In this document: piece by piece, positions 16,573-25,676 of the stretch
Numbering within the stretch: position 1 is the first letter of the stretch
Layout of the letters: every line of letters begins with the position of its first letter
Made by a program: the position numbers and the translations under genes
The notes under the pieces: model-generated
The model's database searches: none
The model's input: the letters and a program-made list of their open reading frames with translations, nothing else
What the model was told of the DNA's origin: nothing
Source: Paenibacillus tyrphae
GTDB lineage: Bacteria; Bacillota; Bacilli; Paenibacillales; NBRC-103111
Direction of reading: 5' to 3'
Assembly (NCBI RefSeq): GCF_000722545.1
Contig: NZ_JNVM01000002.1
Coordinates: 305,477-369,476, forward strand
DNA length: 64,000 nt

Positions 16573-18003
16573 ATGGAAATCGTCGTTGAACTGAAACAAG
16601 GGAAGCTAAAAGGGAAACTCGAACGTGACGTGCTGTCTTTTACAAAAATTCCGTATGGCAAAGATATGGGAAGATTCAAGGCTCTGGCACCGCCCGAAAA
16701 ATGGGAAGGCACCTACGACGCTACGGTTCCCGCCCCAGTCTTTCCGCAAACGCTTAGCCGTTTGTCTACCGTGATCGGGACGCTGCCGGAGGAGAACCAT
16801 CAGAGTGAAAGCGCATTTTATTTGAATATTTACGCGAAGAATTCGACCCGGAAAAAGCCCGTCTTGTTCTGGATTCATGGCGGCGCGTTCATTACCGGCG
16901 GCGGTACGCTTCCATGGTATGACGGCACATCCATTGCCGGTAACGGGGATCTTGTGGTCGTAAGCGTTAACTATCGCTTGGGCGTTCTGGGCAATCTGCA
17001 TATCCCCGGCGTATCGGAGCCGAACCTTGCTTTTAAAGACTTGATCCAGGCTTTTACCTGGGTAAAAGAAAATATTGCCGCATTTGGCGGCGATCCCGAA
17101 CAAATGACCATTGCTGGCCAGTCCGCTGGCGCCTGGTTCGCGACTGCTTTCATGTCCGTACCAAAACTGCAAGGCCAGTTCAAGAACGCAGCGATTCTAA
17201 GCTTTCCGGGCGGCCTCCGGCCATTGAAGGAAGCTGAAGAGCAAGTGCTGAGAGCCGAATTTTTGAAAGAGCTGAGCTTGGATCGGGAAAGCTGGAATCA
17301 GCTATATGATTTGCCGGTGGAAACGATTTTGGAGGCCCAGCAAAAAACCGCAGCGAAGCTCGCGGCAGAGGGTAGTATTGCCTCCTTTACTCCGGTATAC
17401 GATAGAGAACTGCTCCATGAGGATATCATTCATGGCGCTGCCGACGTATCCAAAGACACAGTCCATGTTTTCATCGGTTTTACAGCCGACGAGACGACCA
17501 GTTTCTTCCACTCGCTGCCGGAGTCGGTCCCGGAAGAAGCTCTACACAAAGTCATCGGGAAATTAACGGCGGCCGACGCCCGACAAATCGTTGAAGCGTA
17601 TCGCAAAACCTATCCGAATGATCATAATCAACGTCTGCTGGTCAACATTTCTTCGGAGCTGATCTTCGATCTTCCGACCATTGCGCTCATGGACCGACTG
17701 GCTGACCGCGGTGCGAACATCTACGCTTACCGTTTTGATTATCCTTCGTCAAATCCGAAATTGGCCGCATGCCACTGCTTGGAACTGCCATTCCTATTCG
17801 GCAACTTCGGAAGCTGGAAAAGCGCTCCGATGCTGCTTGGCTGCAGCGATGCCGAGAATCGACTGGTCTCCGGACAATTCCAGAAGATGGTGATTGAACT
17901 GGCACATCAAGGCGAGCGCTTCGATCTCTGGCCGAAATACGAAAGCCGCAGCCGCAAAGCAATGTCGGTTCGTGTTAATAGCGAAATGATAGAGCTTGGG
18001 TAA
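16573..18003 (+). CDS. Carboxylesterase, type B (para-nitrobenzyl esterase-like)
   Basis: 476 residues. The oxyanion-hole motif WIHGGAFITGG and the nucleophile elbow IAGQSAGAW (GxSxG) identify the type B carboxylesterase/lipase family; an acidic member (FIGFTADETTSFF) and the late His (ACHCLELPFLFGNF) complete a plausible triad. No signal peptide, so it is cytoplasmic and hydrolyses small esters. The ATG at 16573 is chosen because GAAGG lies 8 nt upstream and family homology (IVVELKQGKLKGKLE) begins there; the longer frame would run back into the TetR gene. Probably controlled by the divergent TetR protein. Confidence 0.9.
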   Translation: MEIVVELKQGKLKGKLERDVLSFTKIPYGKDMGRFKALAPPEKWEGTYDATVPAPVFPQTLSRLSTVIGTLPEENHQSESAFYLNIYAKNSTRKKPVLFWIHGGAFITGGGTLPWYDGTSIAGNGDLVVVSVNYRLGVLGNLHIPGVSEPNLAFKDLIQAFTWVKENIAAFGGDPEQMTIAGQSAGAWFATAFMSVPKLQGQFKNAAILSFPGGLRPLKEAEEQVLRAEFLKELSLDRESWNQLYDLPVETILEAQQKTAAKLAAEGSIASFTPVYDRELLHEDIIHGAADVSKDTVHVFIGFTADETTSFFHSLPESVPEEALHKVIGKLTAADARQIVEAYRKTYPNDHNQRLLVNISSELIFDLPTIALMDRLADRGANIYAYRFDYPSSNPKLAACHCLELPFLFGNFGSWKSAPMLLGCSDAENRLVSGQFQKMVIELAHQGERFDLWPKYESRSRKAMSVRVNSEMIELG

Positions 18004-18041
18004 CGGAGTCCAAACCGTTTATCAAGCCCAAAACCGGAAGA

Positions 18042-18083
18042 AGCGGCGGTCCGAAGCCGAAAATCAAGCTCCAGACTGCCGCT
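18042..18083. terminator. Weak terminator between carboxylesterase and hydrolase genes
   Basis: AGCGGCGGTC pairs with GACTGCCGCT (one mismatch), followed by CCTATTTTA on the plus strand. It separates converging genes. Confidence 0.45.
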
Positions 18084-18089
18084 CCTATT

Positions 18090-18929
18090 TTATCGCACCG
18101 ACGTGTGCTTGATGATCGCGTCGATCATAACTTCCCAATCGTCATGGTACAGCTCGTGCCCGGTCCCTTCCAGCGTGAGCAGAACGGCTCCCGGAATTTG
18201 CTTCGCAAGTGCCACCCCATGCTCGTAAGGCAAAATTGGATCTTCCGTTCCGTGAATAACCAGCGCGGGAGCTTCGATCTCGTGAACCCGGGCGATATCC
18301 GATTCGCCGCCTGTCAACAGGCCGTGATTGAACATGCTCGATAGGCGGCTCGCCCTCCTTACCTCTTCAATAGCCAGACGTCTGACTCTTTTCTCGTTAA
18401 ACGGATGCTTGGAGCCTTTCGAGATTTTCCATTTCTCTACAGTCAGATCGACGGCCGCCTGCTCATTCGTCAGATCCACGTTGGCCGTACCGGCAAAGAA
18501 AGCTTCCACCTTTGCCTCCATCGGCGGTAAATCCGGCGCAAAAGCCGACGTCATCACCAGCGTAGCGGTCATCACTTTTTGCGGGTGCCGCAGCGCCGCA
18601 AACATCGTAAGCAGCCCACCGAGCGACATGCCGACAAAGTGCGCCTGCGATATCCCGTACCCGTCGAGAACGCGAACCGTATCGTCCGCCATATCTTCCA
18701 AGGTATATTCCGGGCGCCCCGGTTCATACGTCGTCGAACGCCCGACATCGCGGTTATCGTAGCGGATCACATACCTCCCGCGATCCGCAAGACGTTGGCA
18801 AAACTCGTCCTCCCACCAAATCATCGACGCGGTGGCTCCCATAATCAGTAAAACGGCCGGGTCGTTTGGATTGCCAAAGCTTTCGGCACATAATTCGATT
18901 CCGTCTATTCGCAGCATTTGTTCGCTCAT
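18090..18929 (-). CDS. Alpha/beta-fold hydrolase
   Basis: 279 residues from the ATG at 18929, which has GGAGG 10 nt upstream. Residues: oxyanion region LLIMGATASMIWW, nucleophile elbow FVGMSLGGLL (GxSxGG), acid in VIHGTEDPILP, and catalytic His in GTGHELYHDDW. The sequence resembles the esterase/RdmC-like hydrolases often annotated as aclacinomycin methylesterase-like; the actual substrate is unknown. Cytoplasmic, apparently monocistronic. Confidence 0.85.
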   Translation of the reverse strand: MSEQMLRIDGIELCAESFGNPNDPAVLLIMGATASMIWWEDEFCQRLADRGRYVIRYDNRDVGRSTTYEPGRPEYTLEDMADDTVRVLDGYGISQAHFVGMSLGGLLTMFAALRHPQKVMTATLVMTSAFAPDLPPMEAKVEAFFAGTANVDLTNEQAAVDLTVEKWKISKGSKHPFNEKRVRRLAIEEVRRASRLSSMFNHGLLTGGESDIARVHEIEAPALVIHGTEDPILPYEHGVALAKQIPGAVLLTLEGTGHELYHDDWEVMIDAIIKHTSVR

Positions 18930-19331
18930 ATTCCGATTTCCTCCTGTAACTGTACAAAATAAAAACACAGACTGCTGCCTGTGCCAAGAGTCATCGGAAA
19001 AGGACATACGAATCCCCTTAAGAAGAACCTTCCCCGTTCCAACATATGTCAAAATCAGGGCCGTCTTCAAACGGACGGATTATTGGCCCTTTGTATTACA
19101 ATTTGCGGGCATAGCAAAAAGAGGGCTGATTCGTCCCTCCCTCTGATAGCCATATTGCGCATAACTAAACAGGGTTACCCGTATATGCAGGCAGACCAAT
19201 CCCGATTACTCTGTACACAGACAGAGCCTTTGAGCACTATTTAATTCGTGAACTCAAGTACGCCGGAATTGGAATTGTCTAACACACGTAACCCTCCGTT
19301 CTGCTAAATTTATCCTATCGTAACACGGCAT
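18930..19331. other. Intergenic stretch, no gene seen
   Basis: About 400 nt without a convincing gene. It contains an imperfect hairpin with AGGGCC/GGCCCT arms (about 19042-19092, followed on plus by TTTGTATT) and otherwise nothing recognised; frames here lack ribosome sites. Confidence 0.4.
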
Positions 19332-20300
19332 TCAAGTTTTTGCAACATCTCTGGCATAATTGCTTGGATTCACGCCGTATGTCTTTTTGAATAAGGCGGC
19401 GAAATGGCTAAAGTTATTATAGCCTACCAGAGACGCGGCTTGACTGACGTTCAGCGAGCCGTTCTCCAACAGAATCCTGGCTTTCTCCATGCGCTGATGG
19501 CGGACGAATTCGAAGACGGTCATCCCGAATACCTCCTTAAATCCCACCTTTAGCTTATAGTCGTTGAGGCTGATTTTTCGCGATAAGGCAAGCAAGCTCG
19601 GCGGCTGTGCCAGCGTCTGCAGCAAAATATCTCTGGCGTTGTAGATCTTGTCGACATCTTCCGTCTTCAAGCTGGAGCTTTTCCTTGCCCGGCTATCGTC
19701 CGCTTCGTAGATAAACGACGCCAGCAGTTCGAGGCATTTCCCTTCCAGAAAAAGCCGCTTGGCCGAGCCGCCGTACGGACAATTCCGCAGCTGCTGTACA
19801 AGAACCTGAAGCTTGGGACCGATCAAATCTTCGAAGCAGAAAAAGGACTGCTCCAGCCGGACATCAAGCTCTTGAAAAAGGGGCCGCCAGAGCCGGGCGT
19901 CCATGCGCAGCTCCGCGTGCAAGATTCTTTTATTTTTCTTGTGCTCCGCCCGGATACGGATATCGTTAAAGTAAACAAGCTGCGCGGAGCCGGACTCGCT
20001 CGATATTTCCCTCCGCTGCCCTTCAGCGGACCAGCAGCCGTTCCCCTCGATATTCAGCGCAAGTTCCAGATGCGGATACCGAACGCCCATGTCGAAGGTA
20101 ACGTCCTCCCGCCAGATCATATCGCTCAACTGCAGCTCCATGCCGTCCCGAAGCCGGATGAAGCAAAATTGCCCTTCGCCATATTCCGGCGCAAGCGTTC
20201 CCGTCTGCTCGTACGGCTCCGTCAGCGGATCGGTGTTCAAATAGCTGCACACGTTCGTCGTCATCTCGTGAAGCTCGGCAAACTCTGCCCGAATGTTCAT
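19332..20300 (-). CDS. AraC-family regulator next to a siderophore-type ABC pair
   Basis: 322 residues. A ligand-binding N-terminal half resembles YbtA/PchR-type regulators. The C-terminal double helix-turn-helix begins at about 225 (LLALSRKISLNDYKLKVGFKEVFGMTVFEFVRHQRMEKARILL) and ends with the AraC signature ASLVGYNNFSHFAALFKKTYGVNPSNY. YbtA/PchR proteins sense a ferric siderophore and switch on its uptake genes. A Fur-like box lies 58 nt upstream and an intrinsic terminator separates it from the ABC genes, so it has its own iron-controlled promoter. ATG at 20300 has AGGGGGA upstream. Assignment to iron is from box plus context. Confidence 0.88.
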   Translation of the reverse strand: MNIRAEFAELHEMTTNVCSYLNTDPLTEPYEQTGTLAPEYGEGQFCFIRLRDGMELQLSDMIWREDVTFDMGVRYPHLELALNIEGNGCWSAEGQRREISSESGSAQLVYFNDIRIRAEHKKNKRILHAELRMDARLWRPLFQELDVRLEQSFFCFEDLIGPKLQVLVQQLRNCPYGGSAKRLFLEGKCLELLASFIYEADDSRARKSSSLKTEDVDKIYNARDILLQTLAQPPSLLALSRKISLNDYKLKVGFKEVFGMTVFEFVRHQRMEKARILLENGSLNVSQAASLVGYNNFSHFAALFKKTYGVNPSNYARDVAKT

Positions 20301-20357
20301 TGGTTCCCCCTGGCGAATCTCTACAATGACACAGGATCGCACTTGTGTATATGATAT

Positions 20358-20372
20358 TGATAATCATTTTCA
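20358..20372. promoter_or_regulatory. Fur box before the AraC regulator
   Basis: TGATAATCATTTTCA matches the 7-1-7 Fur consensus TGATAATnATTATCA with one mismatch; flanking ATGATAT and TTA extend the inverted repeat. It lies between the AraC start and the ABC terminator. Confidence 0.75.
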
Positions 20373-20408
20373 TTAAGATACAGTATATCATACCCCTCCT
20401 CGATTCAA

Positions 20409-20435
20409 CAAAAAAATCCAGCACAAGGCTGGATT
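20409..20435 (-). terminator. Terminator of the siderophore-type ABC operon
   Basis: AATCCAGC pairs with GCTGGATT around ACAAG; the minus-strand RNA continues in a run of T. It is placed 50 nt after the second ABC gene. Confidence 0.85.
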
Positions 20436-20486
20436 AGAGATTGTAAAAAGCGGCCGGCCACACGACGGCGGCAGCTGCGTTGCCGC

Positions 20487-22223
20487 TCATGAAGAGATGC
20501 TCCAGCCTCTGGTTTGCTGCTGCAAATTCCAGAGCCGGGCGTATAAGCCTTCGCGCTTCAGCAGGTCGTGATGCCGCCCCTGCTCGACCACGCGGCCGTT
20601 GTCTAACACGATAATGTTGTCGGCGTTCTTTATCGTTTTCAGACGATGTGCGATGACAATCACCGTCCTCCCTTGGACCAGATGATCGATCGCGCGCTGA
20701 ATCTCCACTTCGTTTTCCGGGTCCAAGGAAGCCGTCGCCTCGTCCAGAAGGACGATCGGCGCGTTCTTCAGAATCGCCCGCGCAATAGAGATCCGCTGCT
20801 TTTCCCCGCCCGACAACGTGCTGCCTCCCTCGCCTACCATCGTATCGTAGCCTTGCGGCAGCTTCATGATAAACTCGTGGCAGCAGGCCAACCGGGCCGC
20901 TTCCTCCACCTGCTGCTGCGTTGCGCCGCTCCGCCCAAAGCGGATATTGTTGCCGATCGTATCCTGAAACAGATAGACGTCCTGGAACACCATCGACACC
21001 TTGCGCAGCAGCGCTTCCGGGTCCATGCTCCGCATGTCCTGCCCTCCGAGCAGAACTTTCCCTTCGCCGGGATCGTAGAACCTGGCGGCCAGCCGAAGAA
21101 TCGTGCTCTTCCCGCTTCCCGAAGGGCCGACCAGCGCGGTGAACGAACCGGCGGGCATCCGAACGCTGATATTTTTGAGGGTGGATTGCTCGTTGTACCC
21201 GAAGGTAACTTGCCGCAGCTCGACGTCGTGCTCTTCGGGAGGAAGCTCACTGCCTGTCATGCCAGGTTCTTTCAACAATTGGACGATACGCTCACCGGCC
21301 TGCTCGTGATAGCGGAACTCCGCATAGTTCACGAGTGCGGTTGTGAGAGGATCGAAAATCCGCGTTCCGATGAGCAAAAACGTAACAAGCGTCATGACTT
21401 CGAGCTTGCCGCCCAGCAGCAGATGAACCCCTACGATCACCATCAGGGTCAGCCCGGCGCGAACAAGAGCGATGGCACTCAGCACGATCGGCCCAAGCAG
21501 CCCTTCGATCCGGATGCTGTGCCGCATCAGCTCCTTGAACGATTGTTCCAGCCGGACGAAGCGCTCGCCCGTAATATTGTAAGCTTTAATGACTCGGATG
21601 CCGTTCAAATATTCCTGAAGACGGTTCGCAGCGTCAATCTTCGCCCGCATATGGTTCGCCCCCAGCTTCCGCTGAATGCGGGAGGTGAGAAGCACCAGCA
21701 CGACCGCCACCGGAAAAGCGGCAAACATCGCGGCCGCCATGCGCCAGTCCAGAATGGAGAGCCCGGCAAGGGCCAACACCGGCATGACCAAGGCGCCGAG
21801 CATCTGCGGTACGAGGTGCGAGATGCCGTGCTCCACCAGCGTAAAATCACCCATCATCATGTTCGCCAAATCGCCGGGGTCACGTCGGTTCAAGTAGCCA
21901 AGGGAAAGCTTCCGCAAATGCTCAGCCAGCTGAGCGCGACCTTCGGCCGCGGTCTCGTAAGCGCCCCGGAACTGGGCACGGTATGCCGGCACTTCGCAGA
22001 AGAACAATACAATCAGCGCAGCCGCCATGCCCCCGCACACCCACCAAAGCCCCGTTACATCCAGTGGCGCGCCCGGATGAACGAACGGCTCGAAGATCAG
22101 CCTCGCGCCTCCGACCAGCAGGGCAAAAGGCGCGATCGCCATCAGGTTGGCGAGCGTCGTATACAGTACCGGCTTGATCAGCTTCTTCGGCTGGCCCGCC
22201 GTAATGTTATGAAGCAGACTCAT
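20487..22223 (-). CDS. ABC transporter, fused permease/ATPase, second half of siderophore-type pair
   Basis: 578 residues. A six-helix type I exporter-fold membrane domain (to about 310) precedes an ATPase with Walker A GPSGSGKST, signature LSGGEKQR, Walker B IVLLDEATASLDPENE and switch IAHRLKTI. Together with the preceding gene it resembles the IrtA/IrtB and YbtP/YbtQ heterodimers, which have the exporter fold but import ferric siderophores. Its ATG (22223) overlaps the stop of the preceding gene (ATGA) and has GGGAGGAG upstream, so the two are translationally coupled and likely form a 1:1 complex. Export of a drug or peptide is the alternative role. Confidence 0.88.
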   Translation of the reverse strand: MSLLHNITAGQPKKLIKPVLYTTLANLMAIAPFALLVGGARLIFEPFVHPGAPLDVTGLWWVCGGMAAALIVLFFCEVPAYRAQFRGAYETAAEGRAQLAEHLRKLSLGYLNRRDPGDLANMMMGDFTLVEHGISHLVPQMLGALVMPVLALAGLSILDWRMAAAMFAAFPVAVVLVLLTSRIQRKLGANHMRAKIDAANRLQEYLNGIRVIKAYNITGERFVRLEQSFKELMRHSIRIEGLLGPIVLSAIALVRAGLTLMVIVGVHLLLGGKLEVMTLVTFLLIGTRIFDPLTTALVNYAEFRYHEQAGERIVQLLKEPGMTGSELPPEEHDVELRQVTFGYNEQSTLKNISVRMPAGSFTALVGPSGSGKSTILRLAARFYDPGEGKVLLGGQDMRSMDPEALLRKVSMVFQDVYLFQDTIGNNIRFGRSGATQQQVEEAARLACCHEFIMKLPQGYDTMVGEGGSTLSGGEKQRISIARAILKNAPIVLLDEATASLDPENEVEIQRAIDHLVQGRTVIVIAHRLKTIKNADNIIVLDNGRVVEQGRHHDLLKREGLYARLWNLQQQTRGWSISS

Positions 22224-24025
22224 GTCCTCACTCCTCCCGTCTCGATCTGCCATTGCCCTGCATCCGTGTATGCCTTCCACATTCTGGAATACAAGCCATT
22301 CGCACCAACGAGTCCGTCATGCGTTCCCCGCTCTTCGAGACGTCCGGCGTTCAGCACGATAATTTGATCGGCATCCCGGATCGAAGAAAGCCGGTGCGCG
22401 ATCACGATAACCGTTTTTCCCTGCATCAGCTGCTTCAGCGCCAGCTGCATCTCGTACTCGTTCTCGGGATCGGCAAAAGCAGTGGCCTCATCCAGCACCA
22501 GAATGGGGGCATCCTTCAAAATCGCCCGGGCCACCGCAATCCGCTGCTCCTCGCCGCCCGACAAGTAAACGCCGCCTTCCCCGATCAACGTGTCGTAGCC
22601 TTGGGGCAGCCTGCCGATAAACTCATGGCACTGGGCCGCCTTTGCGGCGGCGTACACTTCCTCCGGGGACGCTTCCGGCCGCCCGACGGCGATATTGTTG
22701 TAGAGCGTGTCGTAGAACAAGAATGTTTCCTGAAAAACAAAAGCGACGGTGTTCATCAGATCGGACGAGGCCATCTCTCGGATGTCTACGCCTCCGATGC
22801 GGATGCTTCCTTGACTCACGTCCCAGAACCGGGGAATGAGGTTGGCAACAGTGGACTTGCCGGAGCCTGACGGACCGACCAGCGCCGTTACCTTGCCCTG
22901 CCGTGCGTTGAACGAAATATCGGACAGCGCTTCGCTTCGGGAAGATCTGCCTTCCGTCTCATAGGAGAAGGAGACGCTGTGAAACGTCAAATCGTACGCG
23001 TCCGGTTTTTTCGGAGCCTCCGGCTCCCGTACCGGCTCCTCCGCCAAAATGCGGTCGATCCGCTCGACCCCCTCGTTGATATCGCGGAGCGAGGAGCTGA
23101 TATTCATAATCTTGAACATCGGAGCGGAGATGCCCGGGGCCATGATCAGAAAGAACAGCAGAACCGAGGCGAACGCCACGCTCCCCGGGTCCCGCGCCAG
23201 CAGATAGACGCCGACCGGCAGTACAAACGCCGCAAACGAGCTGAGAATGACTTTAAAGATCAGATACCCATTCTGAAACTGATCGGTAAATTTCACGCAA
23301 TAATCGCGGTAGTGGATCATGTCGTCGTAAAACTTGCGAAACGAATGGACCGTCTGCCCGAACACCTTCACGGCCGGCATCCCCCGCACATATTGAACCG
23401 CCGAGCCGCTCATCCGTTCCAAAGAATCGTAATACAGCTTGACGTTCTTCTTCGACTTTTCTCCCGTCGAGAGCAGGATCTGCACGGTGAACCCGGCCGC
23501 AATCGGAACGAGGCAAGCCAGCGCCAGCCATACGTTTAAGGCGAACATCGCGACGATCATCACCAAGGTAGACACCGCCACATGAATGAGATCCGGGAGC
23601 TGATGCGCGACGAAGGTCTCCACCTTTTCCACGTTTTGCTCCAGCGTCTTCTTCACGACGCCAGTCGAGGTGCCGTTCAGCCAACCAAGCGGCAGCCGTC
23701 CGATATGGTTGGACAGCTTGACGCGCAGACCGTACAAGATCCGGAACGCCGCCATGTGGGAGAACATCCCTCCCGCATACATCAGCACCAGGCTTCCCAG
23801 CAGCCCTAACAGCGCAACAATCCCCCAGCGGATCATCCACGGCCCGTCGGCGGAAGCCGGATTCGTCGCATGCTCCAACAGCTCGCGGATTATAAAATAT
23901 ACCGATACGTAAGGAATCAGCATGCAGACCGCGCTCAAAGCCGATAAAATGCCGGAAACGATCAGCAGACCGCGCTTCTCGCCCGCAATCTCAAGCAGTC
24001 TTGCGATTCCGTTTTTTTGGTTCAC
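22220..24025 (-). CDS. ABC transporter, fused permease/ATPase, first half of siderophore-type pair
   Basis: 601 residues with an N-terminal membrane domain of six helices and an ATPase: Walker A GPSGSGKST, signature LSGGEEQR, Walker B ILVLDEATAFADPENE, IAHRLSSI. The ATAFADPENE variant is characteristic of the YbtP/IrtA side of siderophore importers. Start: GTG at 24025, 7 nt after GGAGG; the ATG four bases upstream is out of frame. A Fur box lies 33 nt upstream of the start. No siderophore synthesis genes are seen, which would fit uptake of a foreign siderophore. Confidence 0.88.
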   Translation of the reverse strand: MNQKNGIARLLEIAGEKRGLLIVSGILSALSAVCMLIPYVSVYFIIRELLEHATNPASADGPWMIRWGIVALLGLLGSLVLMYAGGMFSHMAAFRILYGLRVKLSNHIGRLPLGWLNGTSTGVVKKTLEQNVEKVETFVAHQLPDLIHVAVSTLVMIVAMFALNVWLALACLVPIAAGFTVQILLSTGEKSKKNVKLYYDSLERMSGSAVQYVRGMPAVKVFGQTVHSFRKFYDDMIHYRDYCVKFTDQFQNGYLIFKVILSSFAAFVLPVGVYLLARDPGSVAFASVLLFFLIMAPGISAPMFKIMNISSSLRDINEGVERIDRILAEEPVREPEAPKKPDAYDLTFHSVSFSYETEGRSSRSEALSDISFNARQGKVTALVGPSGSGKSTVANLIPRFWDVSQGSIRIGGVDIREMASSDLMNTVAFVFQETFLFYDTLYNNIAVGRPEASPEEVYAAAKAAQCHEFIGRLPQGYDTLIGEGGVYLSGGEEQRIAVARAILKDAPILVLDEATAFADPENEYEMQLALKQLMQGKTVIVIAHRLSSIRDADQIIVLNAGRLEERGTHDGLVGANGLYSRMWKAYTDAGQWQIETGGVRT

Positions 24026-24057
24026 ATGTATCCCTCCCTTTCGTTGAACCCGTTCAT

Positions 24058-24072
24058 TGATAAAGATTATCA
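24058..24072. promoter_or_regulatory. Fur box before the ABC pair
   Basis: TGATAAAGATTATCA matches TGATAATnATTATCA with one mismatch. It is the second Fur-type site of this locus and implies derepression in low iron. Confidence 0.8.
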
Positions 24073-24374
24073 CCAGGGCTTTTCTTTGTCTCCCAGAGGA
24101 CGGATTATTTATACGGTTCTACGGATAACTCACAGTTCATGTGAGGCGAAGTTCGAGGAAGGCGCACAGGGTTTTCGTGGAGGGTATGAGGTAAAGGGAA
24201 ACGAGAGGCAGCGTCGTTTTTTTGTAAGCGCATTCGATTGAAGAAGCTAAAGAGCCGCCTGCGTAACTCTCGAAATGATCTATAGTTCTTCTAAATTGCC
24301 AAGAAACCTCGTTTTGTGCTCAGGAGCCGTTATTTTGGGGGTTCATTTTGGAGGGGTGTAACGGATGAGTTGGT

Positions 24375-24509
24375 GGTTTTAGGGGTTTTAGTGGTTTTCG
24401 GGGTTTTGATGGTTTTGATGGTTTTGATGGTTTTGATGGTTTTGATGGTTTTGGTGGTTTTGATGGTTTTGATGGTTTTGATGGTTTTGATGGATTTGAT
24501 GGTTTTCTG
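24375..24509. repeat. Minisatellite of about fifteen 9-nt units, GGTTTTGAT
   Basis: The unit GGTTTTGAT is repeated head to tail; the first three units (GGTTTTAGG, GGTTTTAGT, GGTTTTCGG) and single units inside vary. The plus strand has almost no C, with GG every 9 nt. Several frames stay open through it (Gly-Phe-Asp, Val-Leu-Met), but no ribosome site precedes any of them, so I read it as non-coding. It lies in an 860-nt gene-free stretch (24026-24884). Confidence 0.9.
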
Positions 24510-24654
24510 GGGTTGATTAGAAGACTGGTTTTACAGGGGGAATTTTTTAGGATTGAGTTTGAATTTTGAAGAATAAACTGGCGGGCTTCTGCATAAGAAG
24601 CAAATTCACTTCACGGCGCATGAAGCACCGTCCTCGACGCGCGGCTCGTAAACT

Positions 24655-24787
24655 TAGGGGAACTGAGATGCGCTATACCGGCCAAAATCGTCGAATGGCC
24701 CAATATAGAGAACCTGTGATGCGTTATCGGGCCGATCACGGGGAGCATTAACATTTTTCGACACACTTAAATGCTCCCCAGTTCCGC
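24655..24787. repeat. Fold-back, repeat-like intergenic element
   Basis: GGAACT (24659-24664) and AGTTCC (24780-24785) bound the element. Inside are imperfect direct repeats ATGCGCTATACCGGCC (24668-24683) and ATGCGTTATCGGGCC (24719-24733), and a hairpin GGGGAGCATT/AATGCTCCCC (24740-24749 with 24770-24779). The boundary is followed by CGCTATAC, echoing the interior. This has the look of a dispersed intergenic repeat; copy number cannot be judged from one window. Confidence 0.5.
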
Positions 24788-24884
24788 TATACTTCCATCA
24801 CCGTCTTCAAACTCCGTTTAGCGCACCGGCGTTCCTCTATTCTCCAACCAATTCAGACTATTCGAGGTTTTCGAACCCGCTGCA

Positions 24885-25523
24885 CTACTCCGCTCCGGGC
24901 CCGTCCCAGCTCTCCCTGCGCCGTCTCCGCTTGACGAACAAGGTCATCAGTGCCGATACGGCCAACCCGCCGACGAAGCCGCCGGCATGAGCGTAAATGT
25001 CGACATTCGGGATAATGAAGGAATAAACAAAGCCGATGATTACAATGGTCCATACCGTTTGTTTCGTCTGGTAGTCGATCAGATCGCGGCGGAATACCGA
25101 TAAGTACAAGTAAGCGGCATACACACCGTAGATCGCGCCCGACGCACCCGCTCCGATAAAGGGGTCCGAGTGGAACCAAGCACTCGCCAAATTCCCAGCG
25201 ATTCCGCTTACAAGATAGAACGCGGCGTAGCGCAAAGAGCCAAGCATGCGCTCCAGCGGAGCCGCGAATACGTACAAGGCGAAGCTGTTAAAAAGCAAAT
25301 GCTGGAACCCGATATGCACGAAGATGGCCGTCACATAGCGCCACGGTTCCGGCTCGAAGCCCGGAATGCCGAACATGGCGCCGAACCGGAGCAGCGTTTC
25401 GCTGTTTTTGGACGATCCGTACCACTCCATTGCCACCATCACGAGCAATTGAATCAAGATGATCGCCGTTGTCACCGGATAAAGCCGAACGTACTGACCT
25501 AAGCTTTCCCTACGCGCAAACAT
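24885..25523 (-). CDS. Rhomboid-family intramembrane serine protease
   Basis: 212 residues with six to seven membrane segments. The catalytic serine is in GAGASGAIYGVYAAYL (GxSG, about residue 127) and the catalytic histidine in IYAHAGGFVGGLAVS (about residue 178). The family cleaves membrane-spanning substrates within the bilayer. The ATG at 25523 is used because the membrane domain starts there and AAGGGAAG lies just upstream. It is downstream of the UvrA-like gene but separated from it by a terminator, so it is probably transcribed alone. Confidence 0.9.
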   Translation of the reverse strand: MFARRESLGQYVRLYPVTTAIILIQLLVMVAMEWYGSSKNSETLLRFGAMFGIPGFEPEPWRYVTAIFVHIGFQHLLFNSFALYVFAAPLERMLGSLRYAAFYLVSGIAGNLASAWFHSDPFIGAGASGAIYGVYAAYLYLSVFRRDLIDYQTKQTVWTIVIIGFVYSFIIPNVDIYAHAGGFVGGLAVSALMTLFVKRRRRRESWDGPGAE

Positions 25524-25600
25524 ATACTCGCTTCCCTTCCCTGCGATGCAAAAGTATCTCCTAATTATAGCGGCTTCTGCTCTTATTGTGAAATCGGCAT

Positions 25601-25630
25601 AAAAAAGGAGATGCCCGAACGGCACCTCCT
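25601..25630 (-). terminator. Terminator of the UvrA-like gene
   Basis: AGGAGATGCC pairs with GGCACCTCCT (one mismatch) around CGAAC; the A-run at 25601-25606 gives TTTTTT on the minus strand. Confidence 0.85.
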
Positions 25631-25676
25631 CCTGCACGGTCTGGTTTATGGCGGGACATCCAGCCTGCCGCCTTTA

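Noticed and set aside
20646..22367. 573-codon plus-strand frame across the ABC transporter
   Set aside because: Antisense shadow in GC-rich DNA; the minus strand encodes complete ABC motifs.
24316..24516. 66-codon frame over the minisatellite (Val-Leu-Met repeat)
   Set aside because: No ribosome site, and the frame exists only because the 9-nt unit lacks stops in that phase; several phases are open.
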